From contig CAMCRZ010000002.1 in assembly GCA_945877425.1 (NCBI GenBank), positions 1 through 64,000 on the forward strand: a DNA stretch of 64,000 nt, read 5' to 3'. The translations under genes and the position numbers were made by a program. The notes beneath the pieces were generated by a model. It saw only the letters and a list, made by a program, of their open reading frames with translations. It searched no databases and had not been told where the DNA came from. Positions 47,677 to 58,034 of this stretch are shown here, one piece after another (within the stretch, counting starts at the first letter, position 1; every line of letters begins with the position of its first letter). This DNA comes from an uncultured Treponema sp. (GTDB lineage Bacteria > Spirochaetota > Spirochaetia > Treponematales > Treponemataceae).

Positions 47677-49644
47677 ATGAGTAAACTGAATGTCTGTTTA
47701 GAACTTTCCGCAGAAGAAGCAGGAGAATGTTCCCGCTTTGAAATGGAAAACTTTTATCAAAAAATTTTAAAACCTCTCTTGACCTATCTTTATTATCATC
47801 CGAAGGTTTGCTTAATTTTTTCATTTAACGGCAGACAAATTAGCTGGATTAAGGAAAATCATTCTGAAGCAATTGAAGTTTTAAAAGATTTAACAAGCAG
47901 GCAGCAGGTTGAACTTTTAGGCGGCGGATATCACAGTCCCATTTTTCCACTTTTATTTCCAGTAGACAGAAGTGCACAGATTGAATCCATGACAAGCATT
48001 TTAAAGGATACAGTGGGAAAGCGTCCTTACGGAATGTCACTTTTTGGAAGCATCTGGGATCCTTCTTTAATTACAACTTTTCAGTCTTGCGGAATGGAAT
48101 ACGTTGTTTTAGACAGTACACTTGTTCCTTCCGGCAAAACGTCTTATGTTCCTGTCATAACTAATGATCAGGGCCGTAATATAAAAGTTATTTCAAGTTA
48201 CAAAAATCTTGTGCCTTTAAAAAATGAATCTTTTTCCAGCTGGAAAGACCGTGTCCTTAAAATCCACAAAAATAATTCTTGTGATGAAGTCTGTGTCATT
48301 CCGTTTTCCATAACTAGCTTTAATTTTTTTATGGAAAATAATGTGATTAACCGTGACTTTTTTAATGGCGTGGAAGAAAGTGCTGAAAATGAATCAAGCG
48401 AGTTAAATTTTACTACTGCAAAAAAGTTTATAAAAAGCGCAAAAAATTTCATTCAGTCTTATGTTCCTGCAGGAATGGATTGGGAAATTGCACAGTGGGC
48501 AAAAAAGGCATTTGTCAAAAGCGAAAATAAATCTCATTTTCCCATAACAATTTACGATTATTTAAACACTTATCCTCAAAACCGCAAGCTCTACGAAAGA
48601 ATGATGTTTATAAGTATGCTTATAAATCAAAACAAGGGCGGCGACAAAATGAGGAAAAAAACTGCCCGTGAATATCTTCATTCAGCCCAGTGCGGATACA
48701 ATTACGTTAAAATTCCGGAAGGTTTTCCTGCTGTGGCAAAAAACAGGCAGAACTCTTACGGCACTCTTAATATGGCTGAAAAAAAACTCAGGGAAGGAAA
48801 TGAATTCTGCGAAACTGTAAGCTGTTTTGATTACAACAACGACGGCTTGAACGAGTACGTGTGCCAGATGGAAAATTATCACGCAGTAGTTTCACTGAAA
48901 GGCGGTTGTGTGGAAGCATTTGAAACTTACAGATGCGGCGGAAATTATGCAGCCAATCTTTCCAGGATAAATCAGTTTGATAAAGTTGATGATTCCTATA
49001 CACGTGGATTTTTTACAGAGCACTTTCTTTCTGATGAAGAATTTAAGATTTACCTGAAACAGCAGACTTGTTCTTCCAGAATATTCTGCAACCAGCTTTT
49101 TGAAGAAAAAAAGTTTGACCCTAAACGAAAAGACTTGCTTCTTGAAATAAAAAGTGAATATCTGCCTGGAAATCTTCCTGTAGCTTTGCGGAAAAAGTAC
49201 AGCTTCAGTTCCAGCGGAATGATTGTTCAGTACATTCTAAAAAACGAAAGCCCTTTTGAGTTAAAGGGAAATTTTATCTGCGAACTTAATTTTTCCCAGA
49301 CAGATTTTCTTCTTGCAAAACAGTATCTTATAGAGCTGATTTCCCGGGACAACAGGCAGTTCCTTGAAAAAGAAGATTTTAACTGCGGAAAAGGCGTCTC
49401 TCTTGTACAGATAACTGATTCTGCTGAAAAAACTGCATTTATAATCGAGCCGAACGAAGAGTGCGGGTTCAGCTGCAGAAATATTTCCTTTAACAGACCC
49501 ATTTCTGAAAATGAAATAAGCCAGACTTCCAGAACTTTAGTAAGTTCATTTTACTGGAGCATAAATCTTGCGCCTGGAATGGAAATGGAAAAGACTTTAA
49601 ACTTCAGTTCAATAAGTTCAAAAAAACTTAACTCCAAAAACTGA
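47677..49644 (+). CDS. GH57/4-alpha-glucanotransferase-like protein, probable pseudoenzyme
   Basis: GGGYHSPIFPLLFPVDRSAQIE, GMSLFGSIWDPSLITTFQSCGMEYVVLDS; C-terminal DUF1926-like YNNDGLNEYV; catalytic Glu absent. Confidence 0.75.
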   Translation: MSKLNVCLELSAEEAGECSRFEMENFYQKILKPLLTYLYYHPKVCLIFSFNGRQISWIKENHSEAIEVLKDLTSRQQVELLGGGYHSPIFPLLFPVDRSAQIESMTSILKDTVGKRPYGMSLFGSIWDPSLITTFQSCGMEYVVLDSTLVPSGKTSYVPVITNDQGRNIKVISSYKNLVPLKNESFSSWKDRVLKIHKNNSCDEVCVIPFSITSFNFFMENNVINRDFFNGVEESAENESSELNFTTAKKFIKSAKNFIQSYVPAGMDWEIAQWAKKAFVKSENKSHFPITIYDYLNTYPQNRKLYERMMFISMLINQNKGGDKMRKKTAREYLHSAQCGYNYVKIPEGFPAVAKNRQNSYGTLNMAEKKLREGNEFCETVSCFDYNNDGLNEYVCQMENYHAVVSLKGGCVEAFETYRCGGNYAANLSRINQFDKVDDSYTRGFFTEHFLSDEEFKIYLKQQTCSSRIFCNQLFEEKKFDPKRKDLLLEIKSEYLPGNLPVALRKKYSFSSSGMIVQYILKNESPFELKGNFICELNFSQTDFLLAKQYLIELISRDNRQFLEKEDFNCGKGVSLVQITDSAEKTAFIIEPNEECGFSCRNISFNRPISENEISQTSRTLVSSFYWSINLAPGMEMEKTLNFSSISSKKLNSKN

Positions 49645-49646
49645 TT

Positions 49647-50804
49647 TTATTTCCTTGAAAATCCTGCCAGCTTTTTTACAAGAACTTTATGAACCCACGA
49701 GCGGATTTTTTCTGCACAAGTGTAAAGCTTATACCAGTTTTTCTTTACAGGAAAGTCCCAGCTTCCTATACGGTGAATGTTTTTTCCGCCGAATCCTGTT
49801 TTAAAAAGATAAAGTCCGTGCATAGGGTGATTTTCATCATCACTTGGAGGCATTCCGTAAAAATCGTAAAAAGGGCAGCCTTCTTTTTTTGCATCTTGAA
49901 TTGCAGTCCACTGCAAAAGGTAAGCACTCATGTAATTGCGCTTGACATTTCCGCTTGCACCGTAAAGATAAACGGCTTCACCTTTGAAAAATAAAGTAAT
50001 TATTCCTGCAAGATAATCGTTTTCGCTTCGTGCAAGATAAAGCTGAACTTTAGGCGCATTTTTATCTTTTTTGCAATCAGCGGCACTTTTTTCAAGTAAA
50101 TCAATGTAATATTCTTTGTTGTGGAAACTTACGCTGTCTCTTTTTGAAGTAATTTCAAATAACCGGAAAAAATTTTCAAATGCAGTTTCAAAATTTTCAT
50201 CTTCAGCAGTATATTTTTCAACGGCAACACCTTTTTTTGAAGCAAGCCTTATGTTATAGCGCCACTTGTTTTTCATATTGGAAAGAATTTCTTCTTCAGT
50301 AAGGCTGAGATTTAAAACTGTAGTATCAGGCGGCTGTATTGCAACCGATGACCGTACAAAAGGAATTTTCTGCTTTTTCAAAACCGAACTCAACAGGCTG
50401 CAAATCAAATCTCTTTTTTCAAAGGAGTAAAAATCAACAGGAGGATCAAAACGTATGCAGATGGTATTTTCCGGCAGAAAGTTTTTTAACCGTTTGCAAA
50501 AATCCCCTAACTGCGAAAAATAAGAGGAAAGCTTGTTTAATGCATCTTTTTCAGGAAGCTGGCTTATGTCGTTTTCCTTAAGCTCAAATGCCATGGGAAT
50601 GTATGCAATCGTAAAGCGCTTTACTTTAAGAGAAAAGGAGCGGAGCAAGACACAGACAGCAAGACCTTCCTTTTGTGCATCATTATTTTCCTGAAAAAGA
50701 GAAACGTTTTTATCTTCATCAACAAAGACAATGAGATTTTTCCAGCCGTGATTTGATTTAAACTCAGCCCAGAATTTTGTCTGCAAAAAACGATTAGAAA
50801 TCAT
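49647..50804 (-). CDS. FemAB-family (FemX-like) peptidoglycan bridge aminoacyltransferase
   Basis: MKNKWRYNIRLASKKGV; YLYGASGNVKRNYMSAYLLQWTAIQDAKKEGCPFYDFYGM. Confidence 0.9.
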   Translation of the reverse strand: MISNRFLQTKFWAEFKSNHGWKNLIVFVDEDKNVSLFQENNDAQKEGLAVCVLLRSFSLKVKRFTIAYIPMAFELKENDISQLPEKDALNKLSSYFSQLGDFCKRLKNFLPENTICIRFDPPVDFYSFEKRDLICSLLSSVLKKQKIPFVRSSVAIQPPDTTVLNLSLTEEEILSNMKNKWRYNIRLASKKGVAVEKYTAEDENFETAFENFFRLFEITSKRDSVSFHNKEYYIDLLEKSAADCKKDKNAPKVQLYLARSENDYLAGIITLFFKGEAVYLYGASGNVKRNYMSAYLLQWTAIQDAKKEGCPFYDFYGMPPSDDENHPMHGLYLFKTGFGGKNIHRIGSWDFPVKKNWYKLYTCAEKIRSWVHKVLVKKLAGFSRK

Positions 50805-50807
50805 AAT

Positions 50808-53174
50808 CTACTTTATCTTTGCATTTTCAGTGTGAACAGTTGTAATTTCTTTGCCTGCTGCAATAAGGTTTACACCTGCAACCTGAACTTTTTTGTTTAC
50901 AACTTTTATGTTTACTTTAAAGAATTCATCTCCGGAAATTTCTGACTTTTTCTGAGCATTTTCATTGCTTCCGGAAAGAATTACTTTTGTTCCAGGTGCT
51001 GCCCATGGTGCTTCCAGCGGTTCAACACAATCTTTTCCTTCTGCATTTTTGTAGTCAGCAGCAAGAAGCATTCCGTGACTTTCAATTCCGCGCATTTTTC
51101 TGGCTGCAAGGTTTGATGCAAGAATTATATGCTTTCCAAGAAGTTCTTCTTCCTTTAAGTAATGTCTTAAGCCGCTTTGAATTATTCTTGGAGTGCCGCT
51201 TCCGTCATCAAGAGTTTCTACATAAAGCTTGTCACTTTCAGGGTTAGTTTTAATTTCAACAATTTTTGCAACTTTAAGTTCAATGGTTGAATTAAAATAT
51301 TCAGCCTGCTGTTCTTCCGGCAAGACTTCTATTTCTTTCTGTTCAGTTTTTTTTGCTTTCTTTTCATTTTTCTTGTTTTCGCCTGAATTTCTTTCTTTTT
51401 GACTTCCGCTGAATTTAGCACGGAAAGCATCAGCTGTTTTCTGGTCAAGAGGCGTAAAGAATACCTGCGGATTTTCAACTTTATCAAGGCCGGACGTTTC
51501 GCCAAGATTATCCCAGTTTATTCCTCCTTCAACAGGACTTTCTCCAAACTTAGGTTCGCTTATGGATTTTCCAAGATAAGAAAGAATTGTTTCAGAAAAC
51601 TGCGGCATGTAAGGATGACAGAGAATCATTAAGTCTTTTATCATGTAGCACAAAGTGTGGATAAGGCGAATGGCTCTCTGAGGATCACTTTCTCTTGTTT
51701 TCCACGGTTCAGTTGACTGGAAAGCTTTGTTTCCTAAATCTGAAATTTCAAAAATTCCGTGGAATGCATCTTTTAAATTTGCCCATTCAAGATTTTCCGT
51801 AATTTTGCCTTCTATTTCCTGAACTTTTGCCCAAAGCTCTTCGTCAATAGAGTTTCCTTCCGCACATTCAGGAATTTTTCCGTCGTAATATTTTGTAACA
51901 AAAAGAAGTGTTCTGTTTACAAGGTTGCCAAGATTTCCAATAAGTTCGCCATTGTATTTTTCACGGAATTCTTTCCATGTAAACTGATAGTCTTGTTTTT
52001 CAGGTCTGTTGTAGAAAATATAAAATCTCCAGGCATCAGCTTTAATTCCGCTTTCAACTGCATCAGTTCCAAAAACACCAACGCCACGGCTTTTACTGAA
52101 TTTTCCGTCTTCGTAGTTAAGGTATTCTGTAGAACTCATGTGGTAAAGTTTTGTCCAGTTGTGTCCGCTTCCTATTTCAGAGCATGGAAATACAACTGTG
52201 TGGAAAGGAATGTTGTCTTTTCCAATAAACTGGAATAATTGTACAGGCAGCTTTGATTTTCCTTCTTCACTTTCTTCAGGAAGCCACCAGCTTTTCCAGT
52301 CAAAACTCTGCTTGTTCTGCGCCTTAAGTTCATTTTCCAGCTGTTTTGTAATTGACATATAGCCGATTGGAGCATTGAACCATACGTAAAATACTTTATT
52401 TTCATATCCGTCTTTTGGAACAGGAATTCCCCATTTTAAATCACGGGTAATAGCCCTTTCATTAAGTCCGCCTTTAAGCCAGCCTTTTGTAATGTTGATT
52501 GCATTGTCAGACCATTTTCCTTCTTTAGAAACTTTGCTCATCCATTCGTCAAGATTTTTGCTTATTGAAGGAAGATCTATGTAAAGATGCTTTGTTTCCT
52601 TTACTTCAGGAGTTGTACCGCAAGTCTGGCACTTTGGTTTCTTAAGTTCAATTGGATCAAGAAGAGAGCCACACTTATCGCATTGGTCGCCGCGTGCATC
52701 TTCGTATCCGCATTTAGGGCAGATTCCATGAACGTAACGGTCTGCAAGAAACATCCGGCATTCAGGACAGTAAAGCTGCTTGTTTGCATGTTCTTTAATG
52801 AAACCGTTTTTGTCTAATTCCGTAAAAATAAACTGGGTAATTTCAGTACATTCCTTGTTTGAAGTACGGCCGAACTTGTCAAAATTAATATGAAACCAGT
52901 CGTATATTTTTGTATGTTCATTGTAATAATAGTCGCAAAGTTCCCGGGGAGTCTTTTTTTCTTCAATAGCACGTGTTTCTGTAGCAGTTCCATATTCATC
53001 TGTTCCGCAGACATACATTGTTTCGTATCCACGGCTGCGGCAAAAGCGTGCAAAAACATCAGCACTAAGCATTTGAATAAGGTTGCCTAAGTGAGGAATA
53101 TTATTTACGTAAGGAAGGGCAGAAGTTACAAGCCTTCTAGTGTCAGTTTTACCTTTGATTTTTATGTTTTCCAT
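50808..53174 (-). CDS. metG: Methionyl-tRNA synthetase with C-terminal tRNA-binding domain
   Basis: SALPYVNNIPHLGNLIQMLSADVFARF, zinc-knuckle Cys, C-terminal VAKIVEIKTNPESDKLYVE. Confidence 0.97.
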   Translation of the reverse strand: MENIKIKGKTDTRRLVTSALPYVNNIPHLGNLIQMLSADVFARFCRSRGYETMYVCGTDEYGTATETRAIEEKKTPRELCDYYYNEHTKIYDWFHINFDKFGRTSNKECTEITQFIFTELDKNGFIKEHANKQLYCPECRMFLADRYVHGICPKCGYEDARGDQCDKCGSLLDPIELKKPKCQTCGTTPEVKETKHLYIDLPSISKNLDEWMSKVSKEGKWSDNAINITKGWLKGGLNERAITRDLKWGIPVPKDGYENKVFYVWFNAPIGYMSITKQLENELKAQNKQSFDWKSWWLPEESEEGKSKLPVQLFQFIGKDNIPFHTVVFPCSEIGSGHNWTKLYHMSSTEYLNYEDGKFSKSRGVGVFGTDAVESGIKADAWRFYIFYNRPEKQDYQFTWKEFREKYNGELIGNLGNLVNRTLLFVTKYYDGKIPECAEGNSIDEELWAKVQEIEGKITENLEWANLKDAFHGIFEISDLGNKAFQSTEPWKTRESDPQRAIRLIHTLCYMIKDLMILCHPYMPQFSETILSYLGKSISEPKFGESPVEGGINWDNLGETSGLDKVENPQVFFTPLDQKTADAFRAKFSGSQKERNSGENKKNEKKAKKTEQKEIEVLPEEQQAEYFNSTIELKVAKIVEIKTNPESDKLYVETLDDGSGTPRIIQSGLRHYLKEEELLGKHIILASNLAARKMRGIESHGMLLAADYKNAEGKDCVEPLEAPWAAPGTKVILSGSNENAQKKSEISGDEFFKVNIKVVNKKVQVAGVNLIAAGKEITTVHTENAKIK

Positions 53175-53205
53175 TTTTTTTCTCCAGATTTTTTTAGATG
53201 ATTTT

Positions 53206-54342
53206 TTATTTATCAGCAGGATTTATTTTTTTTACAACTTCCCGCATAAGGTTGCTTTTTCCTTTTTTCATTACAAGACATTTGCCGTTTTTTACTACAA
53301 CAATTAAATCTTTTACGCCGCACATTGCAACAGGAATATCAGAATAGACAAAATTATTTTCTGCTTCAACTTCTGTAACAAAAGGATTTTTCTTAGTAAA
53401 GAATTTTTCAAGAGCGTCCCAGCTTCCTACATCGTCCCAGTTAAAGCTTGCCTTTACTACAACAGCTTTACTTGTTTTTTCTGCAACTGCATTGTCTACA
53501 GCAATGGCTTTAACTTTGGAATAAACCTGTTCCATAGGAGTCCATCTGCTTAAAGTCCTGACGTTTTCAATTAAATCAATCTCAGGAAGTACATTTGAAT
53601 CAAAAACTTCAAAATCTTTTGCAATGTCTTTTTCCTGTTCAGCTATTTCTTTCTGGAAAAATTCAGAAGTAAAGCCGAACATTCCGCTGTTCCACCAGTA
53701 ATTTCCGCTTTCAACATAAGCCTTTGCAGTTTCAGCATCAGGCTTTTCTTTAAAAGTGTCTATTTTAAATACTGAATTTTCCGAATCAAGACATTCGCCG
53801 CCTTTAATGTAACCGTATCCTGTAGAAGGTTCAGTAGGATTTATTGCAAAACAGACAAAATTTCCTTCGTCAGCCATTTTTGCAGCTTTTTTACAGTCAG
53901 AGGCAAATGCTTCTTCCGGCATAATAACGTGGTCGCTTGCAAGAACAAGCACAGTGTGTCTGCTAGAACCGGTACACTTATCTAAATATTTGCATGAAAG
54001 AAGAATAGGCGCACAAGTGTGGCGGGCACATGGTTCTGCAATAACAAGCAAATCTTCTGCAAGTTTTTCTTTCTGCTGAGCGGTAACTTTTTCCTTTAAC
54101 TGACTGCACTGAATGCACACCTGGTTAAGAATGTCTTTTCTTGTAACAATAATGATTTTTCCCTCTGGATTTATAGACAGAGCCCTTAAAACAGCACTTT
54201 GCAAAAAAGAAGTACCGTCTTCAAGAGACATAAACTGCTTGGGAAAATCAGGCTTAGAAGCAGGCCAAAGTCTTTCTCCAAATCCTCCTGCAAGAATAAC
54301 TACATCTGTAAAATTTGATTCGGACAATTTAAAATACCTCAC
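53206..54342 (-). CDS. manC: Mannose-1-phosphate guanylyltransferase
   Basis: VILAGGFGERLWPASKPDFPKQF; FKEKPDAETA; SFNWDDVGSWDAL. Confidence 0.93.
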   Translation of the reverse strand: MRYFKLSESNFTDVVILAGGFGERLWPASKPDFPKQFMSLEDGTSFLQSAVLRALSINPEGKIIIVTRKDILNQVCIQCSQLKEKVTAQQKEKLAEDLLVIAEPCARHTCAPILLSCKYLDKCTGSSRHTVLVLASDHVIMPEEAFASDCKKAAKMADEGNFVCFAINPTEPSTGYGYIKGGECLDSENSVFKIDTFKEKPDAETAKAYVESGNYWWNSGMFGFTSEFFQKEIAEQEKDIAKDFEVFDSNVLPEIDLIENVRTLSRWTPMEQVYSKVKAIAVDNAVAEKTSKAVVVKASFNWDDVGSWDALEKFFTKKNPFVTEVEAENNFVYSDIPVAMCGVKDLIVVVKNGKCLVMKKGKSNLMREVVKKINPADK

Positions 54343-54351
54343 ACTTAATAA

Positions 54352-55131
54352 TTAAAGAGAAGAGTCAAGTTTTGTAAAGCAATATGTACAGAAAGTTTTG
54401 ATTCTGTTTATAAATGAAGTTTCTATTCTTCCTGAAAGAAATGGAACTGAAGGTGCATCAACTCCGCCTAAAGCGTAAAGAATCCAGTCATCGTCCTGCC
54501 TGAAGACTACAATAACTGACTTTTGCTTTTTAGGCTTTACTGCACCAATTTTATCACTGTAACGTAGCTTGTTAAGGTTAGTTGCTTCATAGTAATAAGT
54601 TTCTTCTGTTTGCTTAATGAGCATCTGTGTATTGATGTTACCGAACGGCTTCATGTAAAGATCAGCAAGTACTGTGCGGCCGGAAGAGTCTTCTTTTATT
54701 GAAGAAATTGACGCTGTTGTATAAAGATCAAAGTAACGGTTGTGCTGCTCTGACCAATAAGGAATTCCTGCATAAGACGGAATGTCCATAATTATTTCAT
54801 CAAGTTTTTCAATTAAGTCTTCATTGCCTTTGTAAGGGTATTTTCTGATTATTTCTACCAAATAAGTAGGATCCAGGTCTTTTATAGTTGATACTGCTTT
54901 TTGTGCAATGTAATTATTGCTTGCAAGACATATTTTTTTAACTTTGCCTGTGTTTTTTATTACAGTTTTATAGTCGTTAAAATTTTTGAGTTCGCTGGAA
55001 GATAAATTTGAATTGAAAAGCTTTGAACTGCTGCCTGACTGTGCAAAAATACTTAAAGACATCAGAAGTGATGCAGAAACTACTGCAATAATTTTTTTAG
55101 TTAAACGTGAAAAATTCATATGTTCCATTAT
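54352..55131 (-). CDS. Secreted hypothetical protein
   Basis: Signal peptide MNFSRLTKKIIAVVSASLLMSLSIFAQ; track ORF begins 55191 but an internal Met near 55131 is likelier. Confidence 0.6.
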   Translation of the reverse strand: MMEHMNFSRLTKKIIAVVSASLLMSLSIFAQSGSSSKLFNSNLSSSELKNFNDYKTVIKNTGKVKKICLASNNYIAQKAVSTIKDLDPTYLVEIIRKYPYKGNEDLIEKLDEIIMDIPSYAGIPYWSEQHNRYFDLYTTASISSIKEDSSGRTVLADLYMKPFGNINTQMLIKQTEETYYYEATNLNKLRYSDKIGAVKPKKQKSVIVVFRQDDDWILYALGGVDAPSVPFLSGRIETSFINRIKTFCTYCFTKLDSSL

Positions 55132-55215
55132 AATTTTATTCCTTATTTGTGTAAACAAGGAAGCTGTGATATAATTACACAAAACAGTCATTTTTTTTGG
55201 AGGTTTAATTTTACT

Positions 55216-56415
55216 ATGAGTATTTCATCTTACATAAAAGAATCTATGAACAGCAAGACTTCCGGTGTTATAAGAAAAATGTTTGAAGAAGGCATACTGC
55301 TCAAAGCTAAGTACGGTGAAAATAATGTTTTTGATTTCAGCCTTGGAAATCCGGATCTGGAACCTCCTGAAGAAGTTAAAGATGCTGTAAAGAAAATTGC
55401 TTCGCTTACAGAAAAAAACGTTCACGGTTATATGCCTAATGCAGGCTACGACTTTGCAAGAAAAGCTATGGCTGAAAAAACTTCGCTGGAGCAGGGCATT
55501 GAAGTAACAGGTGACTGCGTTGTTATGGAAGTGGGAGCTGCTGGTGCGTTGAATGCTGTTTTTAAGGCAATCCTTAATCCTCAGGATGAAGTTATAGTTC
55601 CTGCACCTTTTTTTGCTGAATACAGGCATTACGTTAAAAATTACGGCGGAAATTTAGTGGAAGTTCCTGCTGCAAAAGATTTTTACCTTGATGTGGAAGC
55701 TGTAAAAAATGCACTTAACGAAAAAACTGCCGCTGTTTTAATTAATTCCCCGAACAATCCTACAGGAAGAATTTATTCTCAGGAAGAAATAAATGCACTT
55801 GCAGCTGCTCTTGAAGAACACGGCAATAAGAGCGGACGTTTTCCTTTCCTTATTTTAGACGAACCTTACAGAGCAATTGTTTATGATGACAAAAAAGTTC
55901 CTCCTGCATTTCCTGTTTACAAAAATTCAATAGTAGTTACGTCTTTTGCAAAAAATCTAAGCCTGCCTGGAGAAAGAATAGGATACGCTTGTGTAAATCC
56001 TTTGTGTCCTGAAAAAAATGAAGTTGTAGCAGCAATTATTTTCTGTACAAGAATACTTGGTTATGTAAACGCACCTGCATTTTTTCAGCGTGTTGTGGCA
56101 GAAAGCTGGAATGCAGAATGCGACTATTCACTTTACTTAAAGCGCCGCAATGAACTTATGGAAATTCTTGATGAAGCAGGAATTGAACACGTTGTGCCTG
56201 AAGGAGCATTTTATATGTGGTGCAAAGTTCCAGACTCCTTTAACGAAGATGACATGGAATTCTGCAATCATTTAAAGAAGCACCTTATTCTTGCAGCGCC
56301 AGGTTCATCTTTTGGAGGAAAGGGATATTTCCGTCTTGCTTATTGTGTAAGCGAACAGACAATTCTTGATTCAAAAAAAGCTTTTGTAAAAGCAATGTCT
56401 GAAATCAATAAATAA
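55216..56415 (+). CDS. PLP-dependent class I/II aminotransferase
   Basis: INSPNNPTGRIYSQEE; VTSFAKNLSLPGERIGYA. ATG 55216 with GGAGG upstream; track ORF starts 55120. Confidence 0.92.
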   Translation: MSISSYIKESMNSKTSGVIRKMFEEGILLKAKYGENNVFDFSLGNPDLEPPEEVKDAVKKIASLTEKNVHGYMPNAGYDFARKAMAEKTSLEQGIEVTGDCVVMEVGAAGALNAVFKAILNPQDEVIVPAPFFAEYRHYVKNYGGNLVEVPAAKDFYLDVEAVKNALNEKTAAVLINSPNNPTGRIYSQEEINALAAALEEHGNKSGRFPFLILDEPYRAIVYDDKKVPPAFPVYKNSIVVTSFAKNLSLPGERIGYACVNPLCPEKNEVVAAIIFCTRILGYVNAPAFFQRVVAESWNAECDYSLYLKRRNELMEILDEAGIEHVVPEGAFYMWCKVPDSFNEDDMEFCNHLKKHLILAAPGSSFGGKGYFRLAYCVSEQTILDSKKAFVKAMSEINK

Positions 56416-56442
56416 CGTGATTTTTCGTAGGAGGAAATTAAT

Positions 56443-57921
56443 ATGAAAATTTTAATGGTTACGGCAGAAGCAGTTCCTTTTGCTAAAACAGGCGGACTTG
56501 CTGACATGGTAAGTGCACTGGCAATTCAGCTTTCAAAAATGGGCCACGATGTTAAGATTGTTATGCCGCGTTATTATAAAATTGACCGTGCAAAGCTTGA
56601 ACTTCTTCCAGGACCTATGGCAATTGCAGCAGGAAATGTTGAAACCTGGTCAGCAGTTTATACAACAAAAATGCCTGGATGCGACAGCCTTTCAGTTTAC
56701 TTTATTGATCATGAACAGTGTTTTGGAAGAGACGGAATTTACGGCGTTCCTGGAGAAACTGATTTTCACGACAATCCTTATAGATTTTCCGTACTTAACC
56801 ATGGTGCGTTTCAGGTTTGCAGAAAATTAAACTGGTATCCTGATATAATTCATGCTCACGACTGGTCTACCTGTCTTTCTCCTGTTCTTCTTAAAAATGT
56901 ATGCCGTTACTGCGGATTTGAAAGGACAGCTTCAGTTCTTACCATTCACAATCAGGGTTATCAGGGACAGTATGCAAAGGAAAGTTTCCCGGCTTTAGGA
57001 ATTGACTGGGGACTTTATTACGGAGCAGGTTTTGAACATAACGGCGGAATTAATTTCCTTCAGGCAGGTGTTTCCTGTGCAGATATGATTACAACTGTTT
57101 CGCCAACTTATGCAAAGGAAATTCAGACTGCAGAAGGCGGATTTGGAATGGACGGACTTTTGCGTTTAAGAGGCGATGTCATTAAAGGCATTTTAAACGG
57201 TGCAGATTTACGTCAGTGGAATCCTGAAATAGACAAAAAAATTCCTGCAGTTTACGGCATTTCAAATATGAGCGGAAAGGCAAAGTGCAAGGAAGAACTT
57301 CAGAAGCGCATGGGACTTGAAGTAAACCCTGACATTCCTGTTGTGGGAATTGTTACGCGCCTTGTTGACCAGAAAGGCATTGCAGAAGTTTTTGCTCCTA
57401 CTTACGGTTCAATTTATCAGATTTGTACTGATATGAAAGTACAGTTTGCTATTCTTGGTAGCGGTGAAAGCTGGTGTGAAAACGAAATACGCACTCTTGA
57501 ATCAAAGCTTCCTAACTTAAGGGCTTACATTGGTTATGATGACGGCTTGAGTCATCTTATTGAAGCAGGAAGTGATTTTTTCCTTATGCCTTCAAAATAC
57601 GAACCATGCGGCTTAAATCAGATTTACTCAATGCTGTACGGAACTTTGCCTATTGTAAGAAGAACAGGCGGTCTTGCAGATACAGTTGACAATTACAACG
57701 AGCATACAGGAGAAGGAACAGGTTTTGTGTTTGATTCCCTTACTCCAAGAGCAGTTTATGATACAGTAGGCTGGGCTGTCTGGGCTTACTACAACAGAAA
57801 AGATGATATTAAAAAGATGCAGTCGGCTGGAATGAAAAAGACATTCGGCTGGGACGAAGCTGCTGAAAAATATCTTCAGGTTTACAAAGAAGCACTTTTC
57901 AGAGGATGCGGCATAAGCTGA
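56443..57921 (+). CDS. glgA: Glycogen synthase (ADP-glucose type)
   Basis: AVPFAKTGGLADMVSAL; HAHDWSTCLSP; MPSKYEPCGLNQIYSM. Confidence 0.96.
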   Translation: MKILMVTAEAVPFAKTGGLADMVSALAIQLSKMGHDVKIVMPRYYKIDRAKLELLPGPMAIAAGNVETWSAVYTTKMPGCDSLSVYFIDHEQCFGRDGIYGVPGETDFHDNPYRFSVLNHGAFQVCRKLNWYPDIIHAHDWSTCLSPVLLKNVCRYCGFERTASVLTIHNQGYQGQYAKESFPALGIDWGLYYGAGFEHNGGINFLQAGVSCADMITTVSPTYAKEIQTAEGGFGMDGLLRLRGDVIKGILNGADLRQWNPEIDKKIPAVYGISNMSGKAKCKEELQKRMGLEVNPDIPVVGIVTRLVDQKGIAEVFAPTYGSIYQICTDMKVQFAILGSGESWCENEIRTLESKLPNLRAYIGYDDGLSHLIEAGSDFFLMPSKYEPCGLNQIYSMLYGTLPIVRRTGGLADTVDNYNEHTGEGTGFVFDSLTPRAVYDTVGWAVWAYYNRKDDIKKMQSAGMKKTFGWDEAAEKYLQVYKEALFRGCGIS

Positions 57922-57957
57922 TTGAACTGAAAGAATTGAGCTTAACGTAACTGAATT

Positions 57958-58016
57958 AAACGGAAACGTAACTTTTGACAGAAAATGTCATTTGCCAGGT
58001 TTCCGTTTTTTATTTT
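57958..58016 (+). terminator. Rho-independent terminator after glgA
   Basis: AAACGGAAAC/GTTTCCGTTT (57958-57967/57999-58008) with inner TGACA/TGTCA; T-rich tail. Confidence 0.8.
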
Positions 58017-58034
58017 AAAACTTAGATTTAAAGG

